From: Oncomelania hupensis
Lineage: Eukaryota; Mollusca; Gastropoda; Littorinimorpha; Pomatiopsidae
Length of the DNA stretch: 64,000 nucleotides
Assembly: GCA_036898135.1 (NCBI GenBank)
Contig: CM072513.1
Span: 19,465,286 to 19,529,285, forward strand
Direction of reading: 5' to 3'
Below, piece after piece: positions 21,861-35,349 of this stretch. Both the position numbers and the translations under genes were made by a program. Under the pieces are notes generated by a model. The model saw only the letters and a list, made by a program, of their open reading frames with translations. It did not search any database and was not told the origin of the DNA. Every line of letters starts with the position of its first letter. Positions within the stretch are counted from its first letter, which is position 1.

Positions 21861-22562
21861 AAGCAGTGAGAGAAGCATTTCAAGTGAGGTGGCAAAATAA
21901 ATATCACAATAACATCAAATGTGTTTGACAGTAACTCTTTTTATGAGTGGGATGTCTGTAAAATCCAAATCATCAGACCGACTGATTGGAAAACAGTGAG
22001 TTGATGGGCTCCGAAGTTGTGTACAGGAGCAGGGGGCACGTCTGGGGCAATACTGCGGACAGAGTAATGCAGGGTTGTACTTGCTGTATAACGGCCTCGT
22101 ACAGAGGGGAGTTGGGGAAAGGGAAGGAGGGAGGGAGAGGACATCTTTGGCAAGGAGATCAATACTGGATAATGCTTATGCAACTGCTCACGTTGTTATT
22201 TTGTGTGGAAAATTTACACTGCGGATTACAGCTCCGCTCTGGCACTACTACCGTGGGTTTTAGGCGGGGATCTCGCGCCATTAGTAGAAGAATTGCATTC
22301 GTGTATATTACTCAGAAGTTACCGAAAAATCATTTGTTATTTTTTTTAATGGCCTTGTGAAAAAAGTGGAGGAGGTGAAGATGGGGATTTGATGGGAAAC
22401 AGAGTTGACTTCTTTTTTTTCCCCCGTTTGTTGTTGATGGTTGGTTGGTTGTCAAGTCTTCCCATAAGACAGAAATATGTTGTAACATATTGGAATTATT
22501 TTTATTTTATTAATTTTTTTACATTGTGAAGACATGTCCTTAAGAAATTTGAGAATAATCTT
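21861..22562. other. No gene recognised
   Basis: The open frame around 21986-22360 has no recognised domain and overlaps frames on the other strand. Confidence 0.4.
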
Positions 22563-22910
22563 TGCAACAACAAATCTTTATTACCTTTCACATGACAGGC
22601 ACACTTGATCACTAAAGTAAACAAATTAAAAATAAAAATGCAAGTAAAGAATTAAAGATAGTATAATATTTGTTTTAAATCTTTACAACATGTAGGGTAC
22701 GATTATATATGGAGACACACGTACACACCCACACTATTCATTTATGTAGTAAATTATGTAATAGAATGTAAAACAAATTCTCACAGAAGAGGCTGTTTCC
22801 ATCTAATTTATCAGTACAACTTATGTTAATCTGATGAATAAAAATTGATGCAACAACATCTAATCACAAATACAGCCTATTGCCAGGGTACAGTTATCAC
22901 AGTGACATTA
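22563..22910 (-). mobile_element. LINE 3' UTR (same family as 33545-34320)
   Basis: The minus strand matches the 3' UTR at 34010-34310. Shared blocks include the TGTACCCTGGC region, AGCCTCTTCTGTGAGAATTTG, the TACATAATTTACTACATAAA-like block, ACATGTTGTAAAGATTT, and the final AGGTAATAAAGATTTGTTG. It ends in a short CAA/GTTG run instead of the GAATT tail. No coding part is retained. Confidence 0.8.
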
Positions 22911-24420
22911 CACGAACAGGTTTACGACCAAGATATCACAGTCCAATAAAACAATGAAATTAAAGTTAAACTGTACTTACAACCAACATTTGAACACATT
23001 TAATATTTAATTTAAAAACGATACATACATATATATGCACATTTACATTACATAATACCAGTTCAGGTAACAGGATAACAGGATAACAGGAATTTATTTC
23101 GCCAATTGACATGTAATAGATACAACAATCGGAATATTATTTGGTGTTGGACAGTGGCAGAATGTTTAATATTTAACAACATCTCTCTTTCTCTCTCTAA
23201 CTCTCTCTCTCTCTCTCTTACACACATGCACACATACCTACATACACAAATACACACATGCATGCACAACCACGCACACTCGCACAAGCATGCCCAACAG
23301 ATAAACAGATAGATATAATAAAACACAAATGACTAGTCTAAAGTGATCACAAAAACATTCTAAATGATAATTCATGTAGTCGTTGTAGTATATAGATATA
23401 GATGTACGAGCATGTAGGGAGAAGCATGGCAGGTAACTCTAATATCAATAACACCCACTGCAACATACTGCCAAAGAAATCCATACAGCGTCTTTCAAAT
23501 TCCCACAACCATAACGTAAGCAAAATATTACAATGGCTGTTCTTTAGCACCAATATGTCAATAACCCACAGGTCCATATAAAACTCAAAGCACTATCTTC
23601 TTAGCCCAACCTCTAATGGGTGCACTCTAATTATTATCGACTGAAATTTTCGAAAGACTAGTCATAGAAAAGGAAGACACCTCTCTATCAACCCAACTTT
23701 TAAATCTAAAATAAAATTTAAATGTATTAAAAGTAGTTTATTACATTTCTGGAAGAAACAAGACCCCTCCCTGGTTCTGTGTGTGTGTGTGTCCTTTTAC
23801 GTGATCTCAACTTCTAAAACGCACAACAACAAAAAATATCGATTGAAATTGTTGACGAGACCACTGCAAAGGCTACTCATGAATAAAGAACCCCCCTACA
23901 TCCGCCAGTAACCCTGTCTAACAATCCAACCTCTACTTACGAGATAACGAATAGGAATATGATACGATACGATTACGAATCACTGGATAACGGAACCAAA
24001 TACTAATCCATTTAATATTCTGACCAGACTATGGTGAAAAAAAGAATAGAAAGTCCGCTTCCTTCAATCCACTACTTCTAACATATATGCACTGCAACAA
24101 CACCAACAACAAAAAAACAACAAAACACTGACTGAAGTTTCTGACAAAAACTGTTGCAACGGCTACTCTTGAGAAAGACGCTGTCTTCAATACAAATCAA
24201 TCTTATGACACGTCCATACTGGTTCTTTCTTTTTTCTAGCAGAGAGGAGGAAAATCGATTTTGATAGATACAATTGCATTTAGGTTGAAGTTGAGAAATT
24301 CAGCTTACACCCGCGTCCCTGAAATTCGTCACTTGCTTTTCACATGTTTCCAAAGCGGTTGCAGAACTGTGCTCTTTCGTGGTGGAATCTGTAAGGGTTT
24401 CATACTTTCTCTTGACTCTT
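22911..24420. other. No gene; CT and CA microsatellite at 23179-23300
   Basis: A short (CT)n followed by CA-rich repeats at 23179-23300, and a TG run near 23777-23791. The rest is A/T-rich and unassigned. Confidence 0.5.
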
Positions 24421-24430
24421 CTCATGCGTT

Positions 24431-24636
24431 GTTGTTGTTGTTTGTAGATTATAGTCACACGACACTTTCGCATATAGGTGACTACTGGACCGATTTATAC
24501 TGACACCAGCGGGCCAGTTGTTGGTAAAGGGGAAAATAATATGATCACACGTTGACCAATCCGGGATTCGAACCAGCGACCTTTCGGTTACTAGCAAGAC
24601 GCTCTTACCAACTGAGCTACCCGGCCCCCGATATCT
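24431..24636 (-). mobile_element. tRNA-headed SINE, family C copy 1
   Basis: On the minus strand it has a tRNA-like head: A box GGTAGCTCAGTTGG, B box CTGGTTCGAATCCC. The body ends TATAATCTACAAACAAC and the tail is (CAA)n. A perfect 10-bp duplication CTCATGCGTT at 24421-24430 and 24637-24646 flanks it. It matches 31721-31932. Confidence 0.9.
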
Positions 24637-25139
24637 CTCATGCGTTCACGATTTCTCTTCTTAAAAGGGCTGGTTGTTTTTACCGTTTTCCTCTTAAAAT
24701 GCTCCGGGGACTGTCCCATTCCTCAAGTTAAATTATTATAAACAGAAAATCACGTCCGTGAACAATAATATATCAAGATTTTGTTTTTAACCGTTCAAAT
24801 TTATTAATTAATTGTTCTTACCTCGGTTTTTAATCATGCACGAACATTCGTTATCGCTACTTCCGTTTAAAAGTTGGTTCACATCTCCTGGCCAGTTTCA
24901 AGAAATAACGCTAAAACTAAACATGTATATTCGCTTTCTGTGAAAGTCATTTCATTTACGGACGAGACAATTCTTCAATTAACTTATTTACTTAAAAGTT
25001 TTATATGAGTTCTACTTCATTTATTTAATGTACACATTGTGATTTTCGACCATTCTTACGGGAGTTTCAAAGAATTAGCATAATTATTATGTTGATTATT
25101 TAACCTAGCATAGCCTAGGTATTACTCTTAATTACCCTA

Positions 25140-25760
25140 ACATAACTTAAAATATTTAGGAACCATTGTAACAGACAATGGGTCCCGACAAGAAGTCCTC
25201 TCCAGGATCGCACAAACAACTGCTGCCCTGGCGAGGTTGAAGCCAATTTGGAAAGACAGGACCATCAGTCTACATTCCAAGGTAAGGCTGCTGCGCTCCC
25301 TTGTCGTCTCCATCTTCCTATATGCTTGCGAAACATGGACCCTCACAGCAGATCTCCAACGAAGAATACAAAGCATGGAGATGAGGTGCTACAAAAGACT
25401 TCTGGGCATTTCCTATACCCAACACATCACCAACGACGAAGTCCGACAGACCATCACACAAGCCATTGGACAACACGATGACCTGCTCACAGTGGTGAAA
25501 AAACGAAAACTCCGATGGTATGGCCACGTCACCAGATCATAAGGCCTTGCAAAGACCATCCTGCAAGGCACAGTGCAAGGAGGTAGAAGAAGAGGGAGAC
25601 CGAAAAAGAGATGGGAAGACAACATTCGAGAATGGACTGGTTTGACACTGAGCGAAACAATCAGGGCTACTGAGGACATGGAAAGATGGAGTACGCTGGT
25701 TAAACGATCATCTGTGATGCCCCTACGACCCTCGAGTTATGGGATAGGATAAGATAGGGA
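25140..25760 (+). pseudogene. RTE fragment, 3' part
   Basis: 5'-truncated copy beginning at the KYLGAIVS region. LKPIWKDRTISLHSKVRL is well preserved, and the frame is open from 25237 to about 25540, where a TAA stop interrupts near residue 100. It ends in a GGATA-type tail at about 25740-25757, with the natural stop (TAA) again inside the tail. Confidence 0.88.
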
Positions 25761-26450
25761 TTAACCTAATACCATTCAATAATTATGGCAGCAAAAGACT
25801 ACGCGAAGTGTAGAAGGGTTTGGAACATTTGGCGGTCTTTTAAATACAACGAGAAGGGTCACCTACTGCGACGAACAGACGGTCTCTCTAGTGCCGTAAG
25901 CACAACACGCCATTAGAGATCCTACAAGGCCAAGTCCCCTCCACCCTAGGGATCAGCTGCTGTCCGGCAGAGGACCATTAAATCAGCATCATGACCATCA
26001 TTTCTCGCAATGTGGCGCCACAACCCTTTGACCGCTGACAGGACCTGACAGCCCTTCATCCTTTTTGCCCCATCCACAGACCAGCAGATGCCGCCCTCAA
26101 AGATATCCAGACTGCATGGCGCTGGAGGTTTGGAGACGTTAAATCCTTGCCCCACTTTATGATTTGCCTGCTAAACTTTTTCCTGTCCGATATTTAGCCC
26201 GTTGGAGACGTTTTCCCTGTCCGTTATTTAGGCCGTAGGAGAATGTTTTCCCTGTCCGATATTTAGCCCGTTGGAGAAGTTTTCCCCGAAGGTCCAAGAT
26301 ATTCTTCAAGGCCGGTAAACTTTATCCCAGCGTTCTAAATTAAAGGTGCCGTAAATTATCATTCCAGACATTTGCACTAGCGCAGACATTATCTAAAGCA
26401 GGTTCTTCTCATATAGAGTTGCTGGATGTAAATGCTTTGACTTTGTAAAA
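25761..26450. other. Unassigned, with a small 3-copy tandem repeat at 26178-26284
   Basis: Units of about 34-36 bp share CCTGTCCGATATTTAGCCCG and GTTGGAGAAG-type ends; three copies. The rest is unassigned. Confidence 0.6.
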
Positions 26451-26451
26451 T

Positions 26452-26461
26452 CGAGAGAGAA

Positions 26462-26518
<57 letters not shown>

Positions 26519-26632
26519 TCAGTCCAGAGGGAGAGGAAGGGAGGTAGGGAGAGAGAAAGAGAGAGAATGACAGAGGGAGGGAGAGAGAGAGAAAGAGAGA
26601 GATTTTGGGAGGGAGAGAAAAAGAGAGATTTT
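26452..26632. repeat. (GA)n microsatellite, compound
   Basis: Pure GA at 26464-26514, then imperfect GA/GGGA to 26632. Confidence 0.93.
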
Positions 26633-27252
26633 GCAAAGGTAAAAGAATAAGCGCTGGATGCGCTTTTTTACATCTTGCCCTTGGGATTTGTAACAATATC
26701 TATTAAATACAATAACTTAATGTTATAACGTTTACATCATGGAACAATAACAAATAAACACGGTCATCATGTCTTCATCATCTTGGTGAAAAAAGACGTT
26801 CAATAAAACAACCAACCAACGGTCATCATTTAAAAAAAAAATCACTTTAAACTAGTTTTGAAGAGATCAATTTTTTTAATAGGAACATTTAATTTTTTGG
26901 ACGATCTGGCAGATTTTTTTGGTTGATTGTTTGTTAGTGAGCGGGGGATGGGGGGTGGAAGGGAGTCGAAAAAAGGGAAGAATGATAGGAAGGTGCATTG
27001 CCAGAAAGGACCTTGTGCGTGAAAACCCATTTATTAAATTTTAGTCTGTCGGCAAAAGGTAGAATACTGATCGGTTTGTAGTCATCTGGAGAGATGTTTT
27101 GTTCAAGAATAACTTGTTTAATTGCACGTTTGTGAATTTTAATTAAAAGCTTAATTGCATTGCCTCTAGCAGAATCCCAAATAGTAGAGGACTAATCAAG
27201 AAATGTTTGAATATGACCGGAATAAAACACTTCCCGAGAATGTCAATTTAAT

Positions 27253-27256
<4 letters not shown>

Positions 27257-27323
<67 letters not shown>
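27257..27323. repeat. (GA)n microsatellite
   Basis: About 33 uninterrupted GA units. The long minus-strand frame crossing it (27248-27814) looks spurious. Confidence 0.95.
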
Positions 27324-27325
<2 letters not shown>

Positions 27326-27832
27326 AAAGGGTAACCGGAGCTTGCCCAATCTCTGAAACTCAGCACGGGCTAGGACTACTTGTTTTGTGGTCAACCAGCA
27401 AGTCCCCACTTCAGAAACAAACGGACGACAAGGGGTGATCGAACGGGGCGGGATGCGTAGAAAGGATGAAGGGTTTTGGGTGGAAGTTGAGGTCACGGAG
27501 AGAAAAGGACGAGCTCGGGTGGTAACTAGATAGAGGCAGGTGATGTGGCCTTGAAAAACACAACGTCGTGTGTGTGAGTGGGTGTGTGTGGGGGGGTGTG
27601 CGCGTGCGTTTGTGTGTTCCATTGTCCATCCCCATAGGCACTTTTTCACATCCTGAGCAGCATCAGTCAATTCCGGGTGTCTTGCGTTTTGGATGTCATC
27701 GTACCTCATTAGGTCTAACAAGTCCCAATTTCTAATCAAACACCCCTTTAAATGGCGGAAATTACACACAGCGCCGACGACGACCACGGTGATGATGACG
27801 ATGACAACATTCACAACATTTGTGATGTTCTT

Positions 27833-27839
27833 GATGATA

Positions 27840-27879
<40 letters not shown>

Positions 27880-27925
27880 CGACGACGACGATGGTGTGAT
27901 GATGATGATGATGATGATGATGACG
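27833..27925. repeat. (GAT/GAC)n microsatellite
   Basis: GAT repeats with a GAC interruption. Confidence 0.93.
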
Positions 27926-28686
27926 ACACTAACAACGACGACTACGAAGGCCAACCTGTCTATCCACTATCGTCCTTTAAGCATGACATACCACAGAAAT
28001 AACAATTTTATGGCAAGGCTAGGGGGTCTTTTGTCTTGGCACATCAGACAAGTTAAGATCCGCGGCACAATAGACAAGTTAAGGTCCGCGGTGAGATTGT
28101 AAAGACCGCATGGGGATCTATGCATGAAGCCGGCCTATTATTGTTTGGAACTATGTCACAGTTCGGAACTCTGTAGTTCGGTACTATTTGTTTTCATCGT
28201 ACGGTTTGCACCACGATGGAATAGGTTGAGACTTCTCAGTCTCAAACAAAATGTTGATAGTACCGAACGATCCTTTAAAATCCTCAAAGGGAAGATACTC
28301 CGCCACGTCAAGCTGCTGGCTATTACGCAGGACCCTCTCCTCCTTTTCACACGTTGAGTAACAGAGACGACAGAGGATTAGGCCGCTATGGTGGAAAGGC
28401 GACGTAAGCATCGTCCGTCTCTGGCAGTTTAAAAATGGTGGTTCGTGGCAGACGATGCTTTCTTATAACTTGGGCACCTTTAACACTTTCCAGCGGATGC
28501 TGTCCTGGCGTGAAAAATTCGATTTCGACTCAGTGCAGCCATATTGTTTTAGGCTTTAGTCCACAACTCGGGCCGGTTGTCCCGATCGGAGGGGGACTAA
28601 ATTCGGGGTTGTTTAGTTAGTACTTTAGGACGAAGCTTTTCGTAGGCCATTTTCCTGCATACTGGACTACGGCTAATAGAATCGAC
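27926..28686. other. No gene recognised
   Basis: Two direct copies of AGACAAGTTAAG-TCCGCGG lie at 28046-28095. The rest is unassigned. Confidence 0.4.
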
Positions 28687-29780
28687 GTTGTAGACTTCAG
28701 GAAAGCGTTTGACCGAGTCTGGCATGCAGCTCAGAGTGTACAACATCAGCTCTAAAATTACTAAGTCATCAAAAGCCTGTATGACAAAGCTACCAGTACC
28801 CTCGGGAACTGGTTCAGAACAACAATCGGTGTGCGTCAATGATGCATACTCTCTCCAACACTCTTTAACATCTTCCTAGATCGCATCATGTCATATGCCC
28901 TTGCAGATCACAAAGGCACAGTCAGCATAGGAGATAGAGCAATTTCCAACCTCGGTTTTGCGGATGACATTGATGGATTGGCTGGAGAGGAACAAGAACT
29001 TGAACATCTTGTACAGAGGCTTGACACCACCTCCAGAGCCTATTGAATGGAAATAAGTGCAGAGAAGACCAAAGTGATGACCAACAACACCCAAAGGCAT
29101 CAACATGTACATCAAAGTCCAAGGTCAATCCCTCAACACAGAGTGCATAGCTTCAAATATCTAGAAGCCATTGTATCAGACAATGGGTCCCGACAGGAAG
29201 TCCTCCCCAGGATCGCACAAACAACTGCTGCCCTGACAAGGTTAAAGCCCATTTGGAAAGAAAGGACCATCAGTCTACATTCCAAGGTAAGGCTGCTGCG
29301 CTCCCTTGTCATCTTCATCTTCATAATACGCTTGCAAAACATGGACCCTCACAGCATATCAACAGCGAAGAATACGAAGCATGGAGATGAGGTGTTACAG
29401 ATGATTTCTGGGCACCTATACCAAGCACATCACCAACAACGAAGTCCGACAGACTACCACACAAGCCATTGGACAACACGATGACCTGCTCACAGTGGTG
29501 AAGAAATGGAAACTCCGATGGTATGACCACTTCACCAGAGCATCAGGCCTTACAAAATCCATCCTGCAAGGCACAGTGCACGGAGGCAGAAGAATGAGAC
29601 AAAAAAAAGAGGCGGGAGGACAACATTCGAGAATGAACTGGTCTGACGCTGCACGAAGCCATGAGGCTTGCTGAGAACAGAGAAAGATGGAGTACGCTGG
29701 TTAAACGATCACCTGTGGTGCACCAACGACCTTTGAGTTACGGAATAGGATAGGATAGGATAGGATAGGATAAGCGTTTA
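28687..29780 (+). pseudogene. RTE fragment with catalytic core
   Basis: It starts at the first catalytic block (VDFRKAFDRVWHA), loses some sequence, then carries FADDIDGLAGEEQELE (~28955-29005) and EISAEKTK (after an in-frame stop near 29045) through to the C-terminus. Multiple indels and stops. It ends with TAG inside a GGATA tail at 29745-29774. The retained Asp-Asp pair suggests moderate age. Confidence 0.88.
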
Positions 29781-30052
29781 TTCCTTTTTCATGCATAGAT
29801 CCCCAGAGAGGCTTTGCTGTTAATACTCAGTATGGTCTGGTCCCGCTGGTCGCTGTTCCCTGGACCCTAGCTGACCTCTGAAGGTCAAAATCTACTTTAA
29901 CCCCGACTCCATACACTTTTTTTGCGTCCTTTTTCCACGCTTGCTTCATTGCCCCGCCAGCTTTTGTTGTTTTTAACTGGGCGACTAAAGAGGATGTCAC
30001 TAGCCTTTGGTTCCTGGACATCCTCTCTACATAACACAATCCTGTCTAAAGG

Positions 30053-30072
30053 CAGGATGCAGCTGCATCCTG
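30053..30072. other. 20-bp perfect palindrome
   Basis: CAGGATGCAGCTGCATCCTG reads the same on both strands. It lies just before a TAG microsatellite. No function assigned. Confidence 0.8.
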
Positions 30073-30089
30073 TGTGAGTGGTGAAGATG

Positions 30090-30113
30090 ATAGTAGTAGT
30101 AGTAGTAGTAGCA

Positions 30114-30199
<86 letters not shown>
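30090..30199. repeat. (TAG)n microsatellite
   Basis: Pure TAG triplets with one interruption near 30111. Confidence 0.97.
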
Positions 30200-31009
30200 A
30201 GATAGTTTAGTTAAAGGCTATTTTTAGGCCCCATGGTCTATGGCACATCTTTTCTTTTAAACACTTTTGTGCGCGGTTCACTTAGAACAACTTTGACGAA
30301 ACATGGCCGCTAATCTTCCTAATTCAGTAAAATCTATACATTTTGGAATTGCTAGCCAGAAGGTCCTTAAGTTAGATGATATTTTTTAGCGAATTTCATG
30401 CTAACTGGGCCAGCATTCCACTTTCCCACTACTCTATTTGCACATGAGTACATTCCAATATTTGTAATAAAGTTAGCCATCGAAATACCTTGAGGATTTC
30501 TAGTTTGGTTGTTGTTAATCTGAAATAAATCTTGTAAACTGACTTGATATATTCCGTAAAAAGTTTGAAACATCTGTATTAAAATAGTGGGGAAGGGCGT
30601 GAGTGACAAGGATAATGAAGGAGGGAATAAAGAGGATTAAATGTCAAGGGTCACAATACTAATACTGTTGTGTGAAAATCACTATAATATATGCTGTCAC
30701 TGGGTGCTGAGACGCAAGATTGGAAGTACGGATAATGAAACTGCGACAAGAAGCCGACATTTCAAAATCACAGTTAAATCGGCCTTTACTGAAACTGCGG
30801 AAGATGGAAGTGGGCGAGAAGGCGAAGGATGTTGTGAAGTATAGACAAGGCAATAGTACACACAAAACAGATAGAGTGCAGCAGACGCAGCACATGGGCA
30901 AGCGGTCAGCCATATGTATTCTCACAGAGTGCATTTCCTTGTTGGTAACAGTCATGAAAGAGATGTGGTTCTTATACTTTAACCTACAACTCTGTGTGTG
31001 TGTGAATGT
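30200..31009. other. No gene recognised
   Basis: The open frame at 30720-31088 (lysine/arginine-rich start, ends in a GT repeat) has no recognised domain. Confidence 0.4.
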
Positions 31010-31055
31010 GCGGCGTGTGTGTGTGTGTGTGTGCGTGTGTGTGTGGGTGTGGGCA
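31010..31055. repeat. (GT)n microsatellite
   Basis: Imperfect GT repeat. Confidence 0.9.
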
Positions 31056-31170
31056 TGTAGAAACGACGTTACTCTGACACACACATGAAACTCCACATGG
31101 TTTCTTTTGACTTTTTGGAAGGCCGCCCTATTTTGATGTCAAAATAGTGCTCCGTTGAGTTAGAGATGTT

Positions 31171-31220
31171 TTAGGATTAGGGTTGGGTTAGGTTAAGGGT
31201 TAGGGTTAGGGTTTGGGTTG
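31171..31220. repeat. Interstitial telomere-like TTAGGG repeats
   Basis: Degenerate TTAGGG array including GGGTTAGGGTTAGGG. It is too short and degenerate to be a telomere. The motif fits a metazoan lineage with TTAGGG telomeres. Confidence 0.75.
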
Positions 31221-31423
31221 GCGGATGATGTAGTCCGGTCTATTCTACTAAGTACTACCATCGCCCTCCATGCACGTATGTACACCCGTCGTGGCTGTCG
31301 TCGACAATACAGCGTCAAGGTAGGAAAAAATTCATACTCAACTTGCATCCTGTTTCGATCTCGGGAAAGTCTTCAAGTCCGCTCTACAGACCGGAAAATC
31401 AGGCAAGTCATTACATTATTATT

Positions 31424-31471
31424 GCTTTAAGTCCAGCGGACTTTTCCGAGCCAAATCAGGACCCTTATAGC
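31424..31471 (-). mobile_element. Family A 3'-end fragment
   Basis: About 48 bp match the 3' end of family A (GGTCCTGATTTGGCTCGGAA on the minus strand), ending near a T/A-rich flank. Confidence 0.7.
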
Positions 31472-31700
31472 CGAATCAGGACCACAAAATCAAGACCATA
31501 ACTTCGCCGAAAGTTTATTCTACAGGAGAAAGCAAATTACAAAGGGAAAAAAAACACAAAAAAATGAAATACATATAATAAAATGAAATCGCTACGAGCG
31601 CGCAAAAAAAATACAGCGATTTGCCAGCATTGCTACTGCTTGCAAATTATATCAGACGAAATTACTTTAATTCACCCTCCCCTCTCCGCCATATATAGGG

Positions 31701-32333
31701 GGTGGCCTCGTGGCGCAGTGGGGCCGGGTAGCTCAGTTGGTAAGAGCGTCTTGCTAGTAGTAACCGAAAGGTCGCTGGTTCGAATCCCGGATTGGTCAAC
31801 GTGTGATCATATTATTTTCCCCTTTACCAACAACTGGCCCGCTGGTGTCAGTATAAATCGGTCCAGTAGTCACCTATATGCGAAAGTGTCGTGTGACTAT
31901 AATCTACAAACAACAACAACAACAACAACAACGCGCAGTGGATAAGTCGCCGGTTTCCTATGCCGAAGGTCGCGGGTTCGATTCCCGCAAGGGGCGAACG
32001 TATGTGACTTAGGTACGAGACTATTGAGGTCACCGAGGGTTTTCTCCGGGCACTCCGGTTTCCTCCCTCCCTTCAAAATAATATTGGATGCAGTCAAATT
32101 AATTTTAAAAAAAAACAAAAACTATTTAACTTTCAGTTTCCTAATAGCGATCTCCCTGCCTTTACACCACGTGTATGCCTTGTATACTGTTGTCCTTGTT
32201 GTGTGTCTGTAATATATTTGTTGCACGTGAGCGTGTATGTTGGTATAGGTCGCCGCGCTTTGAGTTCGAAATCATTCGAAGTAAAGCGCGTATTAGCATC
32301 CGGTATTATTATTATTATTATTATTATAATCAT
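31701..32333 (+). mobile_element. tRNA-headed SINE, family E copy 2, interrupted
   Basis: Its tRNA-like head begins GGTGGCCTCGTGGCGCAGTG and resumes at 31933 with GATAAGTCGCC, after an inserted SINE. The B box GCGGGTTCGATTCCC is at 31971-31986. The body matches 6199-6463 and extends further, through CGCGCTTTGAGTTCG and AAGTAAAGCGCG, to a (TTA)n tail near 32310-32330. The insertion splits the Pol III A box. Confidence 0.88.
31721..31932 (+). mobile_element. tRNA-headed SINE, family C copy 2
   Basis: It begins GGGCCGGGTAGCTCAGTTGG, has B box CTGGTTCGAATCCC and ends in (CAA)n. The duplication GCGCAGTG at 31713-31720 and 31933-31940 flanks it, inside the A box of the surrounding family E SINE. 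The match to 24431-24636 is very close. Confidence 0.93.
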
Positions 32334-32354
32334 GCTCACATTCCTTATTAAATG

Positions 32355-32560
32355 TATGCATTGAGCATACAAATATAACAGACAAAACAACATGTAACAT
32401 TAAATATGCATTGAGCATACAAATATAACAGTCAAAACAACATGTAACATTAAATATGCATTGAGCATTGAGCATACAAATATAACAGTCAAAACAACAT
32501 GTAACATTAAATATGCATTGAGCACTGAGCATACAAATATAACAGTCAAAACAACATGTG
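32355..32560. repeat. 50-57 bp tandem repeat, 4 copies
   Basis: Units share TGCATTGAGCATACAAATAT and AACAACATGTAACATTAAATA-type sequence; two units carry an extra 7-bp CATTGAG/CACTGAG duplication. Confidence 0.9.
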
Positions 32561-32787
32561 CCATAACATTTGTCCCGTACCCACCCACACAAACCTCACC
32601 CTTCTTACTGCAATTGCGACAATAGCATAGCATAGCACACCACACGACACCACAATTAAGCACTACTTCACTCATTTCAAACTGAGCAACTACAGTGTCA
32701 GCTGTTACAATATCCCATTACGTATGAAAACCGAACGATCACAATTAGAAAATAACAGTACGATTATACTGCATTCAGTAAAGTAAT

Positions 32788-32789
<2 letters not shown>

Positions 32790-32882
<93 letters not shown>

Positions 32883-32883
32883 A
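32790..32883. repeat. (TTA)n microsatellite
   Basis: About 30 uninterrupted TTA triplets. Confidence 0.97.
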
Positions 32884-33544
32884 TTAATAATGAAACGAGA
32901 AAAACAGTGCTTGATTTGTTATTGATGTGCATGCACAATGAATACCATCAACATGCAAGCACACACACACACACGTGCGGCATCACACACACACACACGC
33001 ACACACACAAACATTCATCATCATCTTCATCATCATCATCAAAATCATAATCCCCAACAATAACATCACCACCACCAAACTTACCACCACTAACCTTCCA
33101 CCCAGGCGGGATAAATATCAACAGACTTGTATGCAGACCACTCTTAACACCCTCTCCGTAGCAAACAAATCTACCTACTACACAGTGTCATCCCAAGCAC
33201 CTAAATTCTATGAAGGGCTGTTCGCGTGTAAGATATTTTGCCAATGATGCGAACAGGTACAGCTTCTGCTACGAACCACCTTCATACAGGAACCCGGATG
33301 TTGGATTTCTGTGTCCCGGAAGTGACATACCTTTCTCATATCGGGAAGTGATTAGCATCCTTTTTGGTTGTTCCAGGATGAGTCTGTGTGTGTTTGTGTG
33401 TGTGTGTGTGTGTGTTTGAGAGAGAGAGAGCGAGGGGGAGAGAGAGCGCGCGTAAGTGCATGCGGGTGGTCGGGAGTGTGTGCTTGCGTGCGTGTCCAGG
33501 AAACTATAAAAAAGATGTTTAAAAAAAAAAGTTAGATATGTGTG
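32884..33544. other. No gene; CA, CAT and GT/GA short repeats
   Basis: CA tracts at 32960-33010, CATCAT at 33015-33050, GT then GA at 33385-33435. Confidence 0.55.
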
Positions 33545-34517
<973 letters not shown>

Positions 34518-34533
34518 CCTGGCACTAAAAGAA

Positions 34534-35100
34534 GATACCCCTGTTGGTCAGTATAAATAGTATCCCCACTTTCTGGAAATTTAGTGCTTTAAATTCCCAC
34601 TGTCGCTGTCTTTCTCATTTGCTCTTTCTCATTCCTGCTCTGTTCTATCAATCTGCTCTACTATCTTCTTCTTCACTAGACCAGTCATCTACCCTTTTTC
34701 TTGAAAACTCTTCCGGGACAAGACTCCTTGTTTGTGTATGAGGTCTGTTGGATCAGCTTGGGAATATTGGACGCTTTCAGCCAGGTGGTCACTAGGGCTT
34801 CCTATGATGTTATTATTTAGCAATGTAGGCATTTTATATGTACGTGTTTTGTTGATAATTTATAATGATGTTTGTATTCTATTTTGTTTTTGTAAACGGG
34901 GGTTCGATAAATTAGAGTACAGCCTCAGCGTCCCCTGTGTGGGATGTCTTTATTGCAAATTGACTGGCTGGTGGAGAGCTTTCAGTTTTACCAATAGGGT
35001 TGTTTCAGCAGATCTTTTATGCGGATCGGGGGTTGTCCGGTCCTGATTTGGCTCGGAAGAGTCCGCTGGACCTAAAGCAATAATCATGTAATGCAATGTA
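34534..35100 (+). mobile_element. Family A element, short subfamily
   Basis: It starts near CCCCTGTTGG, a little decayed, and ends CCTAAAGCAATAATCATGTAATGCAATG. It lacks the ~120 bp 5' extension of the long subfamily and has a TAATG/CAATG-type tail instead of AATC. Confidence 0.8.
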
Positions 35101-35349
35101 ATAAAAAGAAGATCATTGTATTCATGACATACAAGGTACAATAATTTGGATTAGATGTACTCATGATGGTGATCTCTTTATGACAGATACGGTATATGGT
35201 ATAAGGTACGGCAATAAGACCAACAATTGTTTTCAATTTTAAGATATTTTTTCAGAACTCAGGTTGTGTTCATAAAATAAAAGAAAAGATTGGGCGTTTG
35301 ATAGAATGTAGGTTTAACTAATATTAAGCTTACTATTATAATAATTATA

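Noticed and set aside
27248..27814. 188-residue minus-strand ORF
   Set aside because: It ends in a long CT microsatellite, has no recognisable domain and has His/Thr-rich low-complexity parts.
30720..31088. 122-residue plus-strand ORF
   Set aside because: It runs into a GT microsatellite, a reverse-strand ORF of similar length covers it, and no domain is recognised.
31171..31220. Chromosome end
   Set aside because: The telomere-like array is only ~50 bp, degenerate, and flanked by ordinary sequence on both sides.
31721..31800. True tRNA gene
   Set aside because: The head resembles a tRNA, with A and B boxes, but it is followed by a SINE body with a (CAA)n tail and target duplications; a second copy exists at 24431. 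The same holds for heads at 6463, 39918, 46463, 51466 and 55543.
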